Source: DASREM01 sp035652095 (GTDB lineage: Bacteria > Acidobacteriota > Terriglobia > Terriglobales > Acidobacteriaceae). From it: a stretch of 64,000 nt of DNA. Below the pieces are notes generated by a model. The model saw only the letters and a list, made by a program, of their open reading frames with translations, did no database searches and had not been told where the DNA came from. Position numbers and translations under genes: made by a program. Shown piece by piece: positions 45,282 through 54,247 of the stretch. Every line of letters begins with the position of its first letter. Within the stretch, counting starts at the first letter, position 1. Location of the stretch: the NCBI GenBank assembly GCA_035652095.1, contig DASREM010000056.1:372001-436000 (forward strand), read 5' to 3'.

Positions 45282-46787
45282 CTAGACCGCTGTACTCTGC
45301 AACGCACTCAGCGGCAAGGAGAGGGTAATCAACGCCCCTCCTGTCGAAGAATCCGCGATACTGATCTTGCCTCCATGAGCTTGGACCACGGCATCTCCTG
45401 TCGAAGAATCCGCGATGCTGATCTTGCCTCCATGAGCTTGGACCACGGCATCCACGAAGGCAAGTCCCAAGCCGTGGCCCGGAGAATGTTTTCCTTTTAC
45501 AAACCGTTCGAAGGCGCGGCTGCCGATCTCGGGCGGGAAGCCCGGGCCATTGTCGAGAATCACCAGTTCGGCAGCGCCGTCGTGCGCGCGTAACCGTACT
45601 TTCACTTCGCAGCCTTCGGGAAGATGAGTCAATTCGTTCTCGAGAAGATTGCTCAGGGTGCGGTTCATGAGGCCCGGATCGGCGTTGACGACCACGTGAT
45701 CCTCCAGGTCGAGCACCAGGGTGTGCCGTCGCTCCGCCATCGCGGGCTGATAAATATCGGAGAGCCGGGTGATGAGTTCCGTCAGGTCCACGGGAGTTCG
45801 ATCGAGGCGAAGTGCACCGGCTTCGGCCTCGGCAAGATCCAGCGTGGTGTTGAGCAGGTCCGAGAGCCGGTCAAGTCCCTCGATCGCTTCCCCTACCGAC
45901 TCCTCGAGACGGTTGGGATCTCCATCGGACAGTGCGGCTTCAAGCCGCCCCCGAATCGAAGTGACGGGACTCTTCAGGTCGTGCGCCACCGAATCGGTAA
46001 CGGCGCGCAACTGGTGGACCGAAGCCTGAATTCGGTCGAGCATGTGGTTGAAGGTCTGGGCCAGCCGCGAAATCTCGTCGGCTTTCGGAGACTCGGGCAG
46101 GCGCTCATCCAACTCTTCGCTGCCGATGCGGGCGACGGTTTCGGTGATCTGTTCCACGCGCATCAGGGTGCGGCGCGCGCTGGCGTAGGAAATGAAAAAG
46201 CCCAGCACCACCGTGCCTCCCCAGACCATGAGGAAACTATCGGTGAGCTGGTGCAAGAGGCGCATCGCGTCCTGATCGGCCAAGCCGAGATAGAGCGCCT
46301 TTCCCGGCGAGGGATTGCGGACCACCACCCGGAACGTGGAGGGATAGCCCTCGACCTGAATCGATTCCGGAGTGCCGGGAGTCAAGTTGGCCTGCTGAAT
46401 GGCTTTTTGAAAGGCGATGCGGGAATCAGGTCCGACCCAGATTGGGGTGTCATCAGGCACGCTGCTGTCGGTCTGCAGGAAAAACACCGAGTTCGGCTGC
46501 TGGCCGCGCGCATTGCGATCGTGGGGAACTTCGTTGGTGGCAAGTTCCGCGACCTCTTCGACGATACGGTCATAAAGATTTCCGGGCGGGGTAGACTGAG
46601 AGACTTCCGCCAACGTCTGGGCTTCGCCGCTTAGCCAGGCATCGCTGCGTTCGCGCACCCCTTTTTCGACCAGCAGGTAAACAATCCAGAAGGCGAGCGC
46701 GCTGCCAAAAGCGAAGGCAAGGGTGGTCCAGATGGAGATGCGCCAGGCCGCGGTGCCGCGCGGTCCTCTAGGCGGCTTTAAGAACAT
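45282..46787 (-). CDS. OmpR-partner sensor histidine kinase with internal tandem duplication
   Basis: Two membrane segments (about residues 18-40 and 160-180) bracket a periplasmic sensor region. A HAMP domain, HisKA (DSVAHDLKSPVTSIRG, phospho-His at about 269) and HATPase (LLENELTHLPEG, ILDNGPGFPPEI, HGLGLAFVDAVVQAHGGKI) follow. The 19-residue segment DAVVQAHGGKISIADSSTG is present twice in tandem (about residues 446-483), just before the C-terminus. The ATG at 46787 overlaps the upstream regulator gene by 20 nt. Signal unknown. Confidence 0.92.
   Translation of the reverse strand: MFLKPPRGPRGTAAWRISIWTTLAFAFGSALAFWIVYLLVEKGVRERSDAWLSGEAQTLAEVSQSTPPGNLYDRIVEEVAELATNEVPHDRNARGQQPNSVFFLQTDSSVPDDTPIWVGPDSRIAFQKAIQQANLTPGTPESIQVEGYPSTFRVVVRNPSPGKALYLGLADQDAMRLLHQLTDSFLMVWGGTVVLGFFISYASARRTLMRVEQITETVARIGSEELDERLPESPKADEISRLAQTFNHMLDRIQASVHQLRAVTDSVAHDLKSPVTSIRGRLEAALSDGDPNRLEESVGEAIEGLDRLSDLLNTTLDLAEAEAGALRLDRTPVDLTELITRLSDIYQPAMAERRHTLVLDLEDHVVVNADPGLMNRTLSNLLENELTHLPEGCEVKVRLRAHDGAAELVILDNGPGFPPEIGSRAFERFVKGKHSPGHGLGLAFVDAVVQAHGGKISIADSSTGDAVVQAHGGKISIADSSTGGALITLSLPLSALQSTAV
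45339..45452. repeat. 57-bp in-frame tandem duplication in the kinase gene
   Basis: Copies 45339-45395 and 45396-45452 are identical except for one base. They encode 19 residues each and keep the frame, so the kinase reads through with an extra helix-strand unit in its ATPase domain. The high identity implies a recent event, or a repeat that can expand and contract. Confidence 0.95.
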
Positions 46788-47445
46788 AACCGACCCCGCG
46801 GATCGTGTGAATGAGTGGACGCATGGCATCGCGATCCACTTTGCTGCGCAACCGGTAGATATGCACATCCACCACGTTGGTGGCGGGATCGATGCGCATG
46901 CGCCACACATGATCGAGGATCATGGTGCGGGTGACCACGCGGCCGGCATTGCGGGTCAGATACTCAAGCAGGGAAAATTCCTGAGGCGTGAGTTGCAGAA
47001 CCTGCTCTCCACGCCGGGCCTCGCGGCGAATCAGGTCCAGTTGCAAGTCCGCAGCCTGCAAACGAACCGACTCGCCCTGGGGAGCCGAGGAACGGCGCAG
47101 AAGATTACGCAGGCGCGCCAACAATTCGGCCAGGGCGAAAGGCTTGGTGAGGTAGTCGTCGCCGCCGTGTTCCAATCCGAGGACGCGCTCGTCCACGGAA
47201 CGACGGGCAGAGAGGATGAGGACCGGCGCGGAATTTCCTTGGGCGCGGCAACGCGCGATCAGGTCGAGGCCGTCGGCGTCGGGAAGTCCGAGGTCAACGA
47301 TCAGTGCGTCGTGAGCGCCTTCGACGGCAAGCGCCTCGGCTGACTTGGCGTCGCAGGCGACATCCACCTGGTACCCGGCCTCGGTCAGGCTCCTTTTTAG
47401 AAATTCCTGTATCGCTAGGTCGTCCTCGACGAGCAGGAGTCGCAT
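46768..47445 (-). CDS. OmpR family response regulator
   Basis: The 225-residue regulator has a receiver domain (acidic pair VEDD, phospho-Asp at about 51 in LIVDLGLPDADGL, Lys in YLTKPFALAELLARLR) and a winged-helix DNA-binding domain (LTPQEFSLLEYLTRNAGRVVTRTMILDHVW, VVDVHIYRLRSKVD, IRGVGYVLKA). ATG 47445 is the family start. It is first in the operon with the overlapping kinase gene. A hairpin (47458-47476) lies just before its ribosome-binding site. Confidence 0.95.
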   Translation of the reverse strand: MRLLLVEDDLAIQEFLKRSLTEAGYQVDVACDAKSAEALAVEGAHDALIVDLGLPDADGLDLIARCRAQGNSAPVLILSARRSVDERVLGLEHGGDDYLTKPFALAELLARLRNLLRRSSAPQGESVRLQAADLQLDLIRREARRGEQVLQLTPQEFSLLEYLTRNAGRVVTRTMILDHVWRMRIDPATNVVDVHIYRLRSKVDRDAMRPLIHTIRGVGYVLKAA

Positions 47446-47457
47446 TGCCAGTTCTCC

Positions 47458-47476
47458 GGTGCGCGGCCCGCGCACC
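47458..47476 (-). promoter_or_regulatory. Hairpin in the leader of the response regulator gene
   Basis: Arms GGTGCGC and GCGCACC with a 5-nt loop end 12 nt before the start codon, immediately upstream of GGAGA. It could modulate translation or be part of a regulator site. The remaining spacer to 47768 holds the divergent promoters of this operon and the M28 peptidase gene, but no clear boxes. Confidence 0.4.
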
Positions 47477-47768
47477 CTAGGGTTGGATGCGAGCCGCTCT
47501 GGAAACGTTGACCCCGCGGGGCCAGGCGCGGAGCGCTCCCGGAGGGTTCTTGAAGAGTGTACCAATCCGGTCATGCCGACAACAAAGTTGCGATTTGATC
47601 AAACTGACCGGTTTCTGCGGTCCTCCGCGGCATTACGGAGCCCATCGAGACATTCGCGACGGACGGATCTGGGGGAGTCATCGTTTATCATGATCGCGAT
47701 GGCACGGTCCGCCATCCGCCTACGGAACGTTGGTTTCATCACACTCCCAGCGGAAAAAGGGGTAAGCA

Positions 47769-49367
47769 ATGTTTTGTCGCATGATTCTTTCTCTTGTTCT
47801 CTGCACGTGGTTCGCGAATAGAGCGGCCGCTCAAAGTTCCCATTTCGACGGGAAAAGCTGGTGGGACCATGTCAAGGTTCTTGCCGATGACAAGATGGAA
47901 GGGCGAGAGACTGGCAGCGCGGGACTGCTTCATGCCGAGGCTTACGTGGTCGAGCAGTTGAAGGCGGCAGGACTGCAACCGGCGGGCACCAAGGGTTTCT
48001 ATCAGTCGGTAAAGTTCGTGTCGCGGCAGATCGTGGAGAAGGAATCGAGCGCGATGCTGGTGCGCGATGGAAAGGCACAGCCGCTGGTGCTGGGCGAAGA
48101 TGCGATCTTCAGCACCCGTGTCGATCTCGCGCCAAACCTGGAGGCTCCGCTGGTGTTCGCGGGCTACGGCCTGGATATTCCGGAGAAGAACTACAACGAT
48201 CTTGCTGGATTGGACCTGAAGGGCAAGGTGGTCGTTTATCTGACCGGATCGCCGGCGGATGTGCCGTCGGCATTGTCGGCGCATTATCAATCGGCCGCGG
48301 AACGCTGGAAGGCGCTGAAGCAAGCCGGAGCCATCGGTGCGATCACGATTCCGAATCCATCCTCGATGGACATTCCATGGTCGCGCATTGCGGTGAACCG
48401 CACCCATCCCAGCATGGCGCTGGCGGATCCCAAGCTTGACGACACAACCGGCGAGAAATTTTCGATGATGTTCAATCCTGCCAAGGCCGATCTTCTGTTC
48501 GCCGGCTCGGGGCATACGTTCCAGGAAATCGCCGATCTTGGAAAGGATCGCAGGCCGCTTCCGCATTTCGAATTGCCAGCCTCGATCCGCGCGCGGGCAA
48601 CCATGGATGTAAAGGAGATCACGTCATCAAATATTGTCGCCAAACTGCCGGGAAGCGATTCCAAGCTGAAAGATACGTACGTGGTGTTGTCGGCGCACGT
48701 GGACCACGTCGGAATCGGGCAGCCGATCAATGGCGACAGGATCTACAACGGCGCGATGGACAACGCTTCCGGGACGGCGGTGCTGCTGGACGTTGCGGCA
48801 GAGCTGAAAAAATCGGGAGACAAGCTGAAGCGCTCGCTGCTGTTCGTATTCGTCACGGGGGAAGAGAAGGGGCTGCTTGGATCGCAGTACTTCGCGGCCT
48901 ATCCGACGGTGGATGCAAAATCCATGGTGGCGGACATCAACATTGACATGTTCTTGCCCATCGTTCCCTTGAAAGTGCTGACCGTATACGGGCTGGCGGA
49001 GTCTGACTTAGGCGACGACGTGCGCGCCGCGGCTGAGAAACAAGGCGTGCGAGTACAGCCCGATCCGCAGCCGCTGCGCAATGTTTTCATTCGAAGCGAC
49101 CAGTACAACTTCATCAAGCGCGGCATTCCATCGCTCATGATGGATGTCAGCTTCGATCCTGGCACCCCGGAGCAGGAGACCTTTCACAAATGGCGCACCG
49201 ACCGTTACCACGCGCCGTCGGATGATTTACAGCAGCCGGTAGATTTGCAGGCCGCGGCAAAATACGAAGAGATCGTTCGCGACCTCATGGTCAGAACCGC
49301 GAACGACGATCATCGTCCGGAATGGAAGGCCGACAGCTTCTTCCGGCGCTATGCGGGCGCGCACTAA
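47769..49367 (+). CDS. Secreted M28 family peptidase with PA domain
   Basis: After a signal peptide (ILSLVLCTWFANRAAAQ) comes a PA-domain insertion (LEAPLVFAGYGLDIPEKNYNDLAGLDLKGKVVVYLTG) and an M28 catalytic domain. The two-zinc ligands appear in order: VVLSAHVDHVGIG, NGAMDNASGTAVLLD, VTGEEKGLLGS, NIDMFLP and TDRYHAPSDDLQQPVD. Members are aminopeptidases or glutamate carboxypeptidase-like enzymes acting outside the cytoplasm. It abuts the convergent phosphoesterase gene with no gap between the stops. Confidence 0.93.
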   Translation: MFCRMILSLVLCTWFANRAAAQSSHFDGKSWWDHVKVLADDKMEGRETGSAGLLHAEAYVVEQLKAAGLQPAGTKGFYQSVKFVSRQIVEKESSAMLVRDGKAQPLVLGEDAIFSTRVDLAPNLEAPLVFAGYGLDIPEKNYNDLAGLDLKGKVVVYLTGSPADVPSALSAHYQSAAERWKALKQAGAIGAITIPNPSSMDIPWSRIAVNRTHPSMALADPKLDDTTGEKFSMMFNPAKADLLFAGSGHTFQEIADLGKDRRPLPHFELPASIRARATMDVKEITSSNIVAKLPGSDSKLKDTYVVLSAHVDHVGIGQPINGDRIYNGAMDNASGTAVLLDVAAELKKSGDKLKRSLLFVFVTGEEKGLLGSQYFAAYPTVDAKSMVADINIDMFLPIVPLKVLTVYGLAESDLGDDVRAAAEKQGVRVQPDPQPLRNVFIRSDQYNFIKRGIPSLMMDVSFDPGTPEQETFHKWRTDRYHAPSDDLQQPVDLQAAAKYEEIVRDLMVRTANDDHRPEWKADSFFRRYAGAH

Positions 49368-50207
49368 CTACTGGAAGAATTCAGACATGTTGTTGGCGTT
49401 CCTGGCTTGACCCGGAAACGTGGTCAGGCCCAGGCCTTCCATCATCAGCCGCAGCGTGTTCTGGTGCTGGTAGAGCGTCGAAGACTTGAAGGCGGGCTTC
49501 GAGAAATTCGGGCTCACTGCCAGCCATGCGACTCGGCCTCCGCCATGAGTGTTGTCGTTTCCGGCTTCATCAAAGACGATAATCAACAAGCCATTCTGAA
49601 AGAAACTGCTCGTGAGCAGCGGATCGATGTTCGCTTTGAGCCAGGCATCGGCAACGTCCAAGGTGCAATCGTGGGCATCGTTGCACAGGTTCGGAGTCAC
49701 GAAGGAATAATCGGGCAGCGCGCCGTTCGCGACGTCGCTGGCGAACTGAGTGAAGGGAACCAGGTTGCGCCTCTGGGTTGAATTGGTCACGACATCCTGC
49801 AGGTAGGAAAGCGGGCAGTGGCGGCGGGCATATTTCGCGACGTCAGGCTTGATGTATCCGACCGACGGCAGGTCTTCTTCGTACGATTTCCAGGTTTTTC
49901 CGGCGGCGATCAGATGACGGACGACGTTGTCTGCCTTCACAACACCGCTGAAGCTGTCGTCATTGGTAATGACTTGCCCGGTGGTCAGCTCGAAATAGTT
50001 GCCGATAGAAGGATGGGTGTTGGCGTAGTACTGCATTCCCAGGCCGTAGGTATTGGCGAGGCCATTGAGATATGGCATCGAGGAACTGCCGATGACACTG
50101 GAGTAATTGTGGTTCTCCTCGAGCACCACGACCACGTGGCTGAAGGTGGGGAGCTGGGCGAGGCACGGGACGCAAAGCAGAACAAGCATGAGTAGCGCGG
50201 GTTTCAT
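49368..50207 (-). CDS. Secreted phosphoesterase (phospholipase C/acid phosphatase-like)
   Basis: GGGAGA precedes the ATG at 50207, which starts a signal peptide (MKPALLMLVLLCVPCLAQ). FSHVVVVLEENHNYSSVIG is the metal-binding opening of the phosphoesterase (PF04185) family; THPSIGNYFELTTGQ holds the nucleophile region, and LLIIVFDEAGNDNTHGGGRVAWLAVSP carries the later Asp/His ligands. Such proteins include AcpA-type acid phosphatases and phospholipase C. It may release phosphate outside the cell. Confidence 0.9.
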   Translation of the reverse strand: MKPALLMLVLLCVPCLAQLPTFSHVVVVLEENHNYSSVIGSSSMPYLNGLANTYGLGMQYYANTHPSIGNYFELTTGQVITNDDSFSGVVKADNVVRHLIAAGKTWKSYEEDLPSVGYIKPDVAKYARRHCPLSYLQDVVTNSTQRRNLVPFTQFASDVANGALPDYSFVTPNLCNDAHDCTLDVADAWLKANIDPLLTSSFFQNGLLIIVFDEAGNDNTHGGGRVAWLAVSPNFSKPAFKSSTLYQHQNTLRLMMEGLGLTTFPGQARNANNMSEFFQ

Positions 50208-50326
50208 TGATTCTCCCGTTTTCTTGTTTTTTGCACGCGAAATCTCTCTCGCCGGCCGCGCCGGTTGGAGGATGACGTTTCTAAAAAGAGCAACCTGGAT
50301 CAAAAAACTCACCTGCATCGCCTTGC

Positions 50327-51202
50327 TCACAGGTTTGGCTGACAGGATTGCTTCACTTGCGACCATTCCTCCTGCACGATGTACTGGTCGCCATTGGCGA
50401 GCAGATTCCCGAACTTTGAGGTGAAGGGGACGCCATAGCTGTAGATGCAGATGTCTCCCACCTCGCCATTGCGAGGGTCATACCACGCATTCAACAGGGG
50501 ATCGGTGACCATCTCGGTCTGCTCGTGGCTCAGGTTTCCGATCGCGGTATCGGCCGAATAATTGGCGTTGGGCGTGATGCCGAAGGGCGCGCCGCAGCCA
50601 TCGGCGTCTTTCTCTGTGAAGTAAGGAATCACAGCGTAAATCACGGGCTGGCCGTTCAGGTTGAAAAAAGTGTGGTAGGCGCAGGCGCCGACCTGCGGGC
50701 CGTCGCCGAACATCAGGAAATACTGGGCGGTGATGCTGGGCTGCCACCCGTTTACCGCGATGGCGCGCTGGATCGTGTCCTCAATATTTTTGGTTGTGAT
50801 TACCGGAGGGTAGGGCGCAGTGTCCACGTACTCTCCGCCAAAGGTCGAGACGTTTTGCACCTGGCCGTTGTTGCCGGAATATTCGGTGGCGGCTCCGTAG
50901 ATGTCGCTGCCGCCCACGTCGCTCAGGAACTGGTCGATCACCTGGCGGTAGGTGCGGTTAATAAAGACGCCGCTGGGCTTCCAGTAAATCGCATAGCTGG
51001 TCGTGGTGGTCTGGACGGGACCGCCGTGAAAAGTGACATTGAATTGCGGCAAACCGGTGGCCTGGGGCGTGGTCCGTCCTCTCGGGTAATGATAGTGAAT
51101 GGGGGCGTGAGCGTCCGTCTGCTGAGCGTGCAACGGAAGAGTTCCGAGCGCGAGACACAGCGCCAGGCAGGCGGATGGAACCAGGGAACGGCAATTCAAC
51201 AT
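50327..51202 (-). CDS. Secreted EXORDIUM-like protein with HExxE motif
   Basis: The ATG at 51202 starts a signal peptide (LVPSACLALCLALGTLPLHAQ). SYAIYWKPSG, VIDQFLSDVGGSDIYGAATEYS, VIYAVIPYF and NLSHEQTEMVTDPLLNAWYDPRNGEVGDIC resemble the plant EXORDIUM/phosphate-induced protein family, where a SHExxE segment is followed by NP/DPL and GEIGD. The HEQTE motif looks like a metal-binding site, so a metalloprotease-related fold is possible. No activity is proven for the family. It lies upstream of the phosphoesterase on the same strand. Confidence 0.72.
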   Translation of the reverse strand: MLNCRSLVPSACLALCLALGTLPLHAQQTDAHAPIHYHYPRGRTTPQATGLPQFNVTFHGGPVQTTTTSYAIYWKPSGVFINRTYRQVIDQFLSDVGGSDIYGAATEYSGNNGQVQNVSTFGGEYVDTAPYPPVITTKNIEDTIQRAIAVNGWQPSITAQYFLMFGDGPQVGACAYHTFFNLNGQPVIYAVIPYFTEKDADGCGAPFGITPNANYSADTAIGNLSHEQTEMVTDPLLNAWYDPRNGEVGDICIYSYGVPFTSKFGNLLANGDQYIVQEEWSQVKQSCQPNL

Positions 51203-51376
51203 CGAGAGAACTCCGAAAGCAGAGGTTTGTGGTTCGTGAGAAGGCTCGGATACCACTAAGGAATGCGATTGTACCGTCATTCGCCGGAGGCGGGGAGGTC
51301 CGATTTCACGGGGTCTTTAGGGCCGTTGGTCTCCAGTAAGCGAGCGGGTGCGAAATGTTCCGTAGAATAGCATTGC

Positions 51377-51763
51377 GTGAAATTCAAGATGAAGCTCTGG
51401 AGCGCACTGGTTTTCCTTGTGACCATCGTTGCTGCGGCAGGGAGCGACAATGTGGAGCAGACCGGGCCGCGAATCTCTCCCCCGGAAATGGAATTTGGTG
51501 TCCAGGATGTGGGCAGCGCGGGCGAAGCGCAGGTGCTGAAGCTGGCCAATCCCGGTTCGCTGGAACTCGCGATCAACAGCATATTGGCCTCAGGAATTGA
51601 TTTCTCCCAGAGTAACGACTGCGGCACTTGGCTCGGTCCCGGCGCGGAGTGCGGGATTCGGCTCGTGTTCACGCCGGCTACGATCGGACCCAGGATCGGG
51701 CAATTGAGCGTGGTTTCATCGCGGACGGTGCGGGCGGTTCCACTCTCCGGTACCGGGCGATGA
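51377..51763 (+). CDS. Secreted single-domain ASH/choice-of-anchor-like protein
   Basis: A GTG at 51377 (or ATG 51389) starts a signal peptide (KLWSALVFLVTIVAAAG). The mature 105 residues match an ASPM-SPD-2-Hydin (ASH)-type beta-sandwich: ISPPEMEFGVQDVGSAGEAQVLKLANPGSLELAINSI, FSQSNDCGTWLGPGAECGIRLVFTPATIG. Two Cys may form a disulfide. Such domains occur, usually in tandem, in large acidobacterial exported proteins; a single-domain version is unusual. Confidence 0.75.
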   Translation: MKFKMKLWSALVFLVTIVAAAGSDNVEQTGPRISPPEMEFGVQDVGSAGEAQVLKLANPGSLELAINSILASGIDFSQSNDCGTWLGPGAECGIRLVFTPATIGPRIGQLSVVSSRTVRAVPLSGTGR

Positions 51764-51835
51764 TGTCAGGTTTCGGGACATCCTGCACTTGAACACCCGC
51801 ATCTGAAAGCGGTTCTGTGCTTTTTGGGGCGTGTT

Positions 51836-52066
51836 ATGGGTGCAGTAACGCTGCTGATTGTGGCGGCTTCAGTTGCAGGGGCGTGTATCGCTGCGGTTGG
51901 TTTGGTGCGGATCTACAACCAGCGTCCGATCTGGAATCGCGGCGAGGCAGCAGAACCTCCAGGCCAGAACCAACACCGGAGCAAGGTCTCTAAGCTTTCC
52001 CCGCATTGCGAGACGCGGCAGCACAACTCTCAGTCCAACACACTTCACGAAGTAATAAAAAAATAA
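51836..52066 (+). CDS. Putative small membrane protein
   Basis: The frame from ATG 51836 encodes 76 residues with one hydrophobic segment (TLLIVAASVAGACIAAVGLVRIY) and a polar tail. There is no strong ribosome-binding site and no recognised family. The rest of the spacer between 51764 and 52154 shows nothing else. Confidence 0.35.
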   Translation: MGAVTLLIVAASVAGACIAAVGLVRIYNQRPIWNRGEAAEPPGQNQHRSKVSKLSPHCETRQHNSQSNTLHEVIKK

Positions 52067-52154
52067 TCAGCGAGAGCGCGGTGGTCCGCGAAGGCTACCC
52101 CACTCATCCACGATGTAGCGCGAATGAGTGGAGCAACCTGGTGATTGAGGCGAA

Positions 52155-53828
52155 TCAGTCTCCGCTCGGGCCGTTGTGGCAGTCGTAGCAGCTGAACTGG
52201 TGGCCGGAAGCAAACGTCTTGCTGCCGCCTTCCACCGAGAACGTGCGCGAAGTTTTTGTTTCCGACAGCGCAAGTCCCCTGTAGTTGGCTCCGTGACAAT
52301 AGGCGCAGGCCTGGTATCCGTGGCTCTCCACATAGTCAGGATGGCTGTTCACCCATGCCTGGCCGACGATATGAATGCCGTGCGGACCGCCATTGGCTGT
52401 GGCCGTGAGCTTGCTGGTGTGGCAGACCGCGCACTCAGTGACCTTGGCGGAGTATTGCTGTAATCCGATCGGATAAACATTGTCGTTGGCCTGCACCGTT
52501 GGAAACTCCGCGTGCGGCGATCCGTGACAGGCCGAGCAGTAAACAGAACCATGTCCGGTGCTGTAGCGGTAAAGGTTGGCGCCGGCAATGGGAACATTGT
52601 CATTCGTGGCAAAGGTTTTGTCGGTGGTCTGCCTCCACTGACCGTTGGTGTCGAAGGTAGTGGTGTAACGCTGGCTGCTGTTGTGGCACATCTGGCATGC
52701 CGGCTCAATCAGCCAGGGCTGTCGCGATGCCGTTCCCACGTAGCTCACGTTGCCGTGGCAACTGGAGCACAACTGCGTGTTCATGGCTCCGCGCTTGCAT
52801 AAAGTCTTGGGTCCGGGATGGCAGAGATAACAGGAATTGGTATCGCTGGTCGCGCTCAGCTGGTCGAGGGTCTGATTCGCAGAAAGCAGGACCTGCGGCC
52901 CGTGCAAGGTGTGCATATCACTCGACTCGGAGCCGATGCCAGGCAGCCCTGCCAATCCCAATGCGTTGTCGCTGTGGCAGGCGGCGCACAGCACCGGAGT
53001 TCCGGAAACCGCGGTCTGGTACAAACTGGATTGGTAGGTCCATCCCAGTGTCTGTAGCTGGCTGAGATACTGAGAGATGGGCCAGCGATCGTCATGCTTT
53101 TTGAGAATGTTCAGCTTGGCGTCCTTTGACGGGTCGGGATTGTTCACCCATCCGGTGGCAGGCTTGGCCGCGGGGTCGCTGTTTGAAGCGTGACAGTTAT
53201 TGCAGGTGATCTCATCGCTCACCGAAAGCACGATGCTGGCCTGGGCCAGTATCTTGCCGGTGGAATCCTTCGCTACAAGCTTGGCCATGGGGAAGGCATT
53301 GAAGGCGCCCTTGTCGTCGTACGGGACGGTGGGGATGCCGATGCCATCCCAGGTGCCGGCTGTGGCGTTGTAGGTCATGGGCTGCGGAGTCTTGCTCTGC
53401 GTCTTGAAGTTGGCGAGGCCGGTTTCGGGGGGCACACTGTTCAGGAATAGCGTGCGAACGTAATTCCAGAAATTGGTTTTCGTAGCGCTCTTGCTGTTCA
53501 CCGAACCGGTCGTGTCGGGCGTGGCCTGGTAGGTAATGGTGACGCCGGAGGTGACCGGGACCGGAGGCTCACCTTTCTTGATCAATTGCGCGTGAATGAC
53601 GTTGTAGGGCGGCAAGATCGAAAAAATCGAATAATCTTTGCCGTCGATGCAATGCATGCCGAGTTCGGTCCAGGCCACCAGGGAATAGCCGGTGGCGGGG
53701 GCGGCATTTCCGGCCCCCGCGCCAGCCTGGGCGCCATCGCTATTGGCCGCTGGGCTGCCGGCGTTCCCGGTGCCACACGAGAGCATGACGAGACTGAGTG
53801 TCACAATGAGGATCAACACCCGCTTCAT
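52155..53828 (-). CDS. Nine-heme c-type cytochrome lipoprotein
   Basis: The leader ends in VMLSC, a lipobox, so Cys would be lipidated and the protein held at a membrane surface. Nine CXXCH heme sites follow: CNNCH, CAACH, CYLCH, CSSCH, CQMCH, CSACH, CAVCH, CAYCH and CYDCH. The first 190 residues lack hemes and look like a beta-rich domain. Such multihemes carry electrons in the periplasm or across the outer membrane; no porin or partner reductase is adjacent. Its redox partner is unknown. Confidence 0.9.
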   Translation of the reverse strand: MKRVLILIVTLSLVMLSCGTGNAGSPAANSDGAQAGAGAGNAAPATGYSLVAWTELGMHCIDGKDYSIFSILPPYNVIHAQLIKKGEPPVPVTSGVTITYQATPDTTGSVNSKSATKTNFWNYVRTLFLNSVPPETGLANFKTQSKTPQPMTYNATAGTWDGIGIPTVPYDDKGAFNAFPMAKLVAKDSTGKILAQASIVLSVSDEITCNNCHASNSDPAAKPATGWVNNPDPSKDAKLNILKKHDDRWPISQYLSQLQTLGWTYQSSLYQTAVSGTPVLCAACHSDNALGLAGLPGIGSESSDMHTLHGPQVLLSANQTLDQLSATSDTNSCYLCHPGPKTLCKRGAMNTQLCSSCHGNVSYVGTASRQPWLIEPACQMCHNSSQRYTTTFDTNGQWRQTTDKTFATNDNVPIAGANLYRYSTGHGSVYCSACHGSPHAEFPTVQANDNVYPIGLQQYSAKVTECAVCHTSKLTATANGGPHGIHIVGQAWVNSHPDYVESHGYQACAYCHGANYRGLALSETKTSRTFSVEGGSKTFASGHQFSCYDCHNGPSGD

Positions 53829-54247
53829 AGGATCTTCCTTTCCTCGATAATCAAGCCAAAGTGATTAAGTGGCGAGCGGAAGGCAACTGCAACCCAGATA
53901 AAAAACTAGAGTTGCGAAATTTCGAAAATACTACTTTGTTGCAAACCGTGAAATCGGTGACGGCGGTCACCGATTTTGGTGAGTCAGGATTTTGGACGGG
54001 ACCGCGAGAGATTTTTGTACAACGGCGCAGCGGTTCAGAGGCTTGAGGAGACAGGCTACATCCGGGCTTTGGCCGACCTGCAAGAGAAGCTCGAAGCGTT
54101 CCGGCCCTCGCCGGGGCACGCCAGCTCGAGAGCTTCAAACCCCCAAGTCACACATCACAATCCCACGTGTCAAGAGTCACAGACGGGATAAAGGCCGGGA
54201 TTTAGATTTCTTACGAATTAGACCAACTAAGTCCTATTCGGTACTTC
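53829..54247 (+). promoter_or_regulatory. Intergenic promoter region between the multiheme gene and the respiratory operon
   Basis: About 420 bases without a convincing gene. It holds a CGAAATTTCG palindrome (53915-53924), a strong dyad at 53951-53976 (listed separately), and an A/T-rich stretch just upstream of the Rrf2 gene with TTAGACCAACTAA near 54219, a small dyad that could be an Rrf2-type site or promoter element. It would direct the divergent multiheme gene and the plus-strand operon. Confidence 0.45.
53951..53976. promoter_or_regulatory. Perfect 11-bp dyad upstream of the Rrf2-respiratory operon
   Basis: AAATCGGTGAC at 53951-53961 and its exact complement at 53966-53976 flank a 4-base loop. 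It lies 122 nt from the divergent multiheme start and 272 nt from the Rrf2 start. It may be an operator for a dimeric regulator or a terminator stem; only a short T run follows. Confidence 0.5.
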
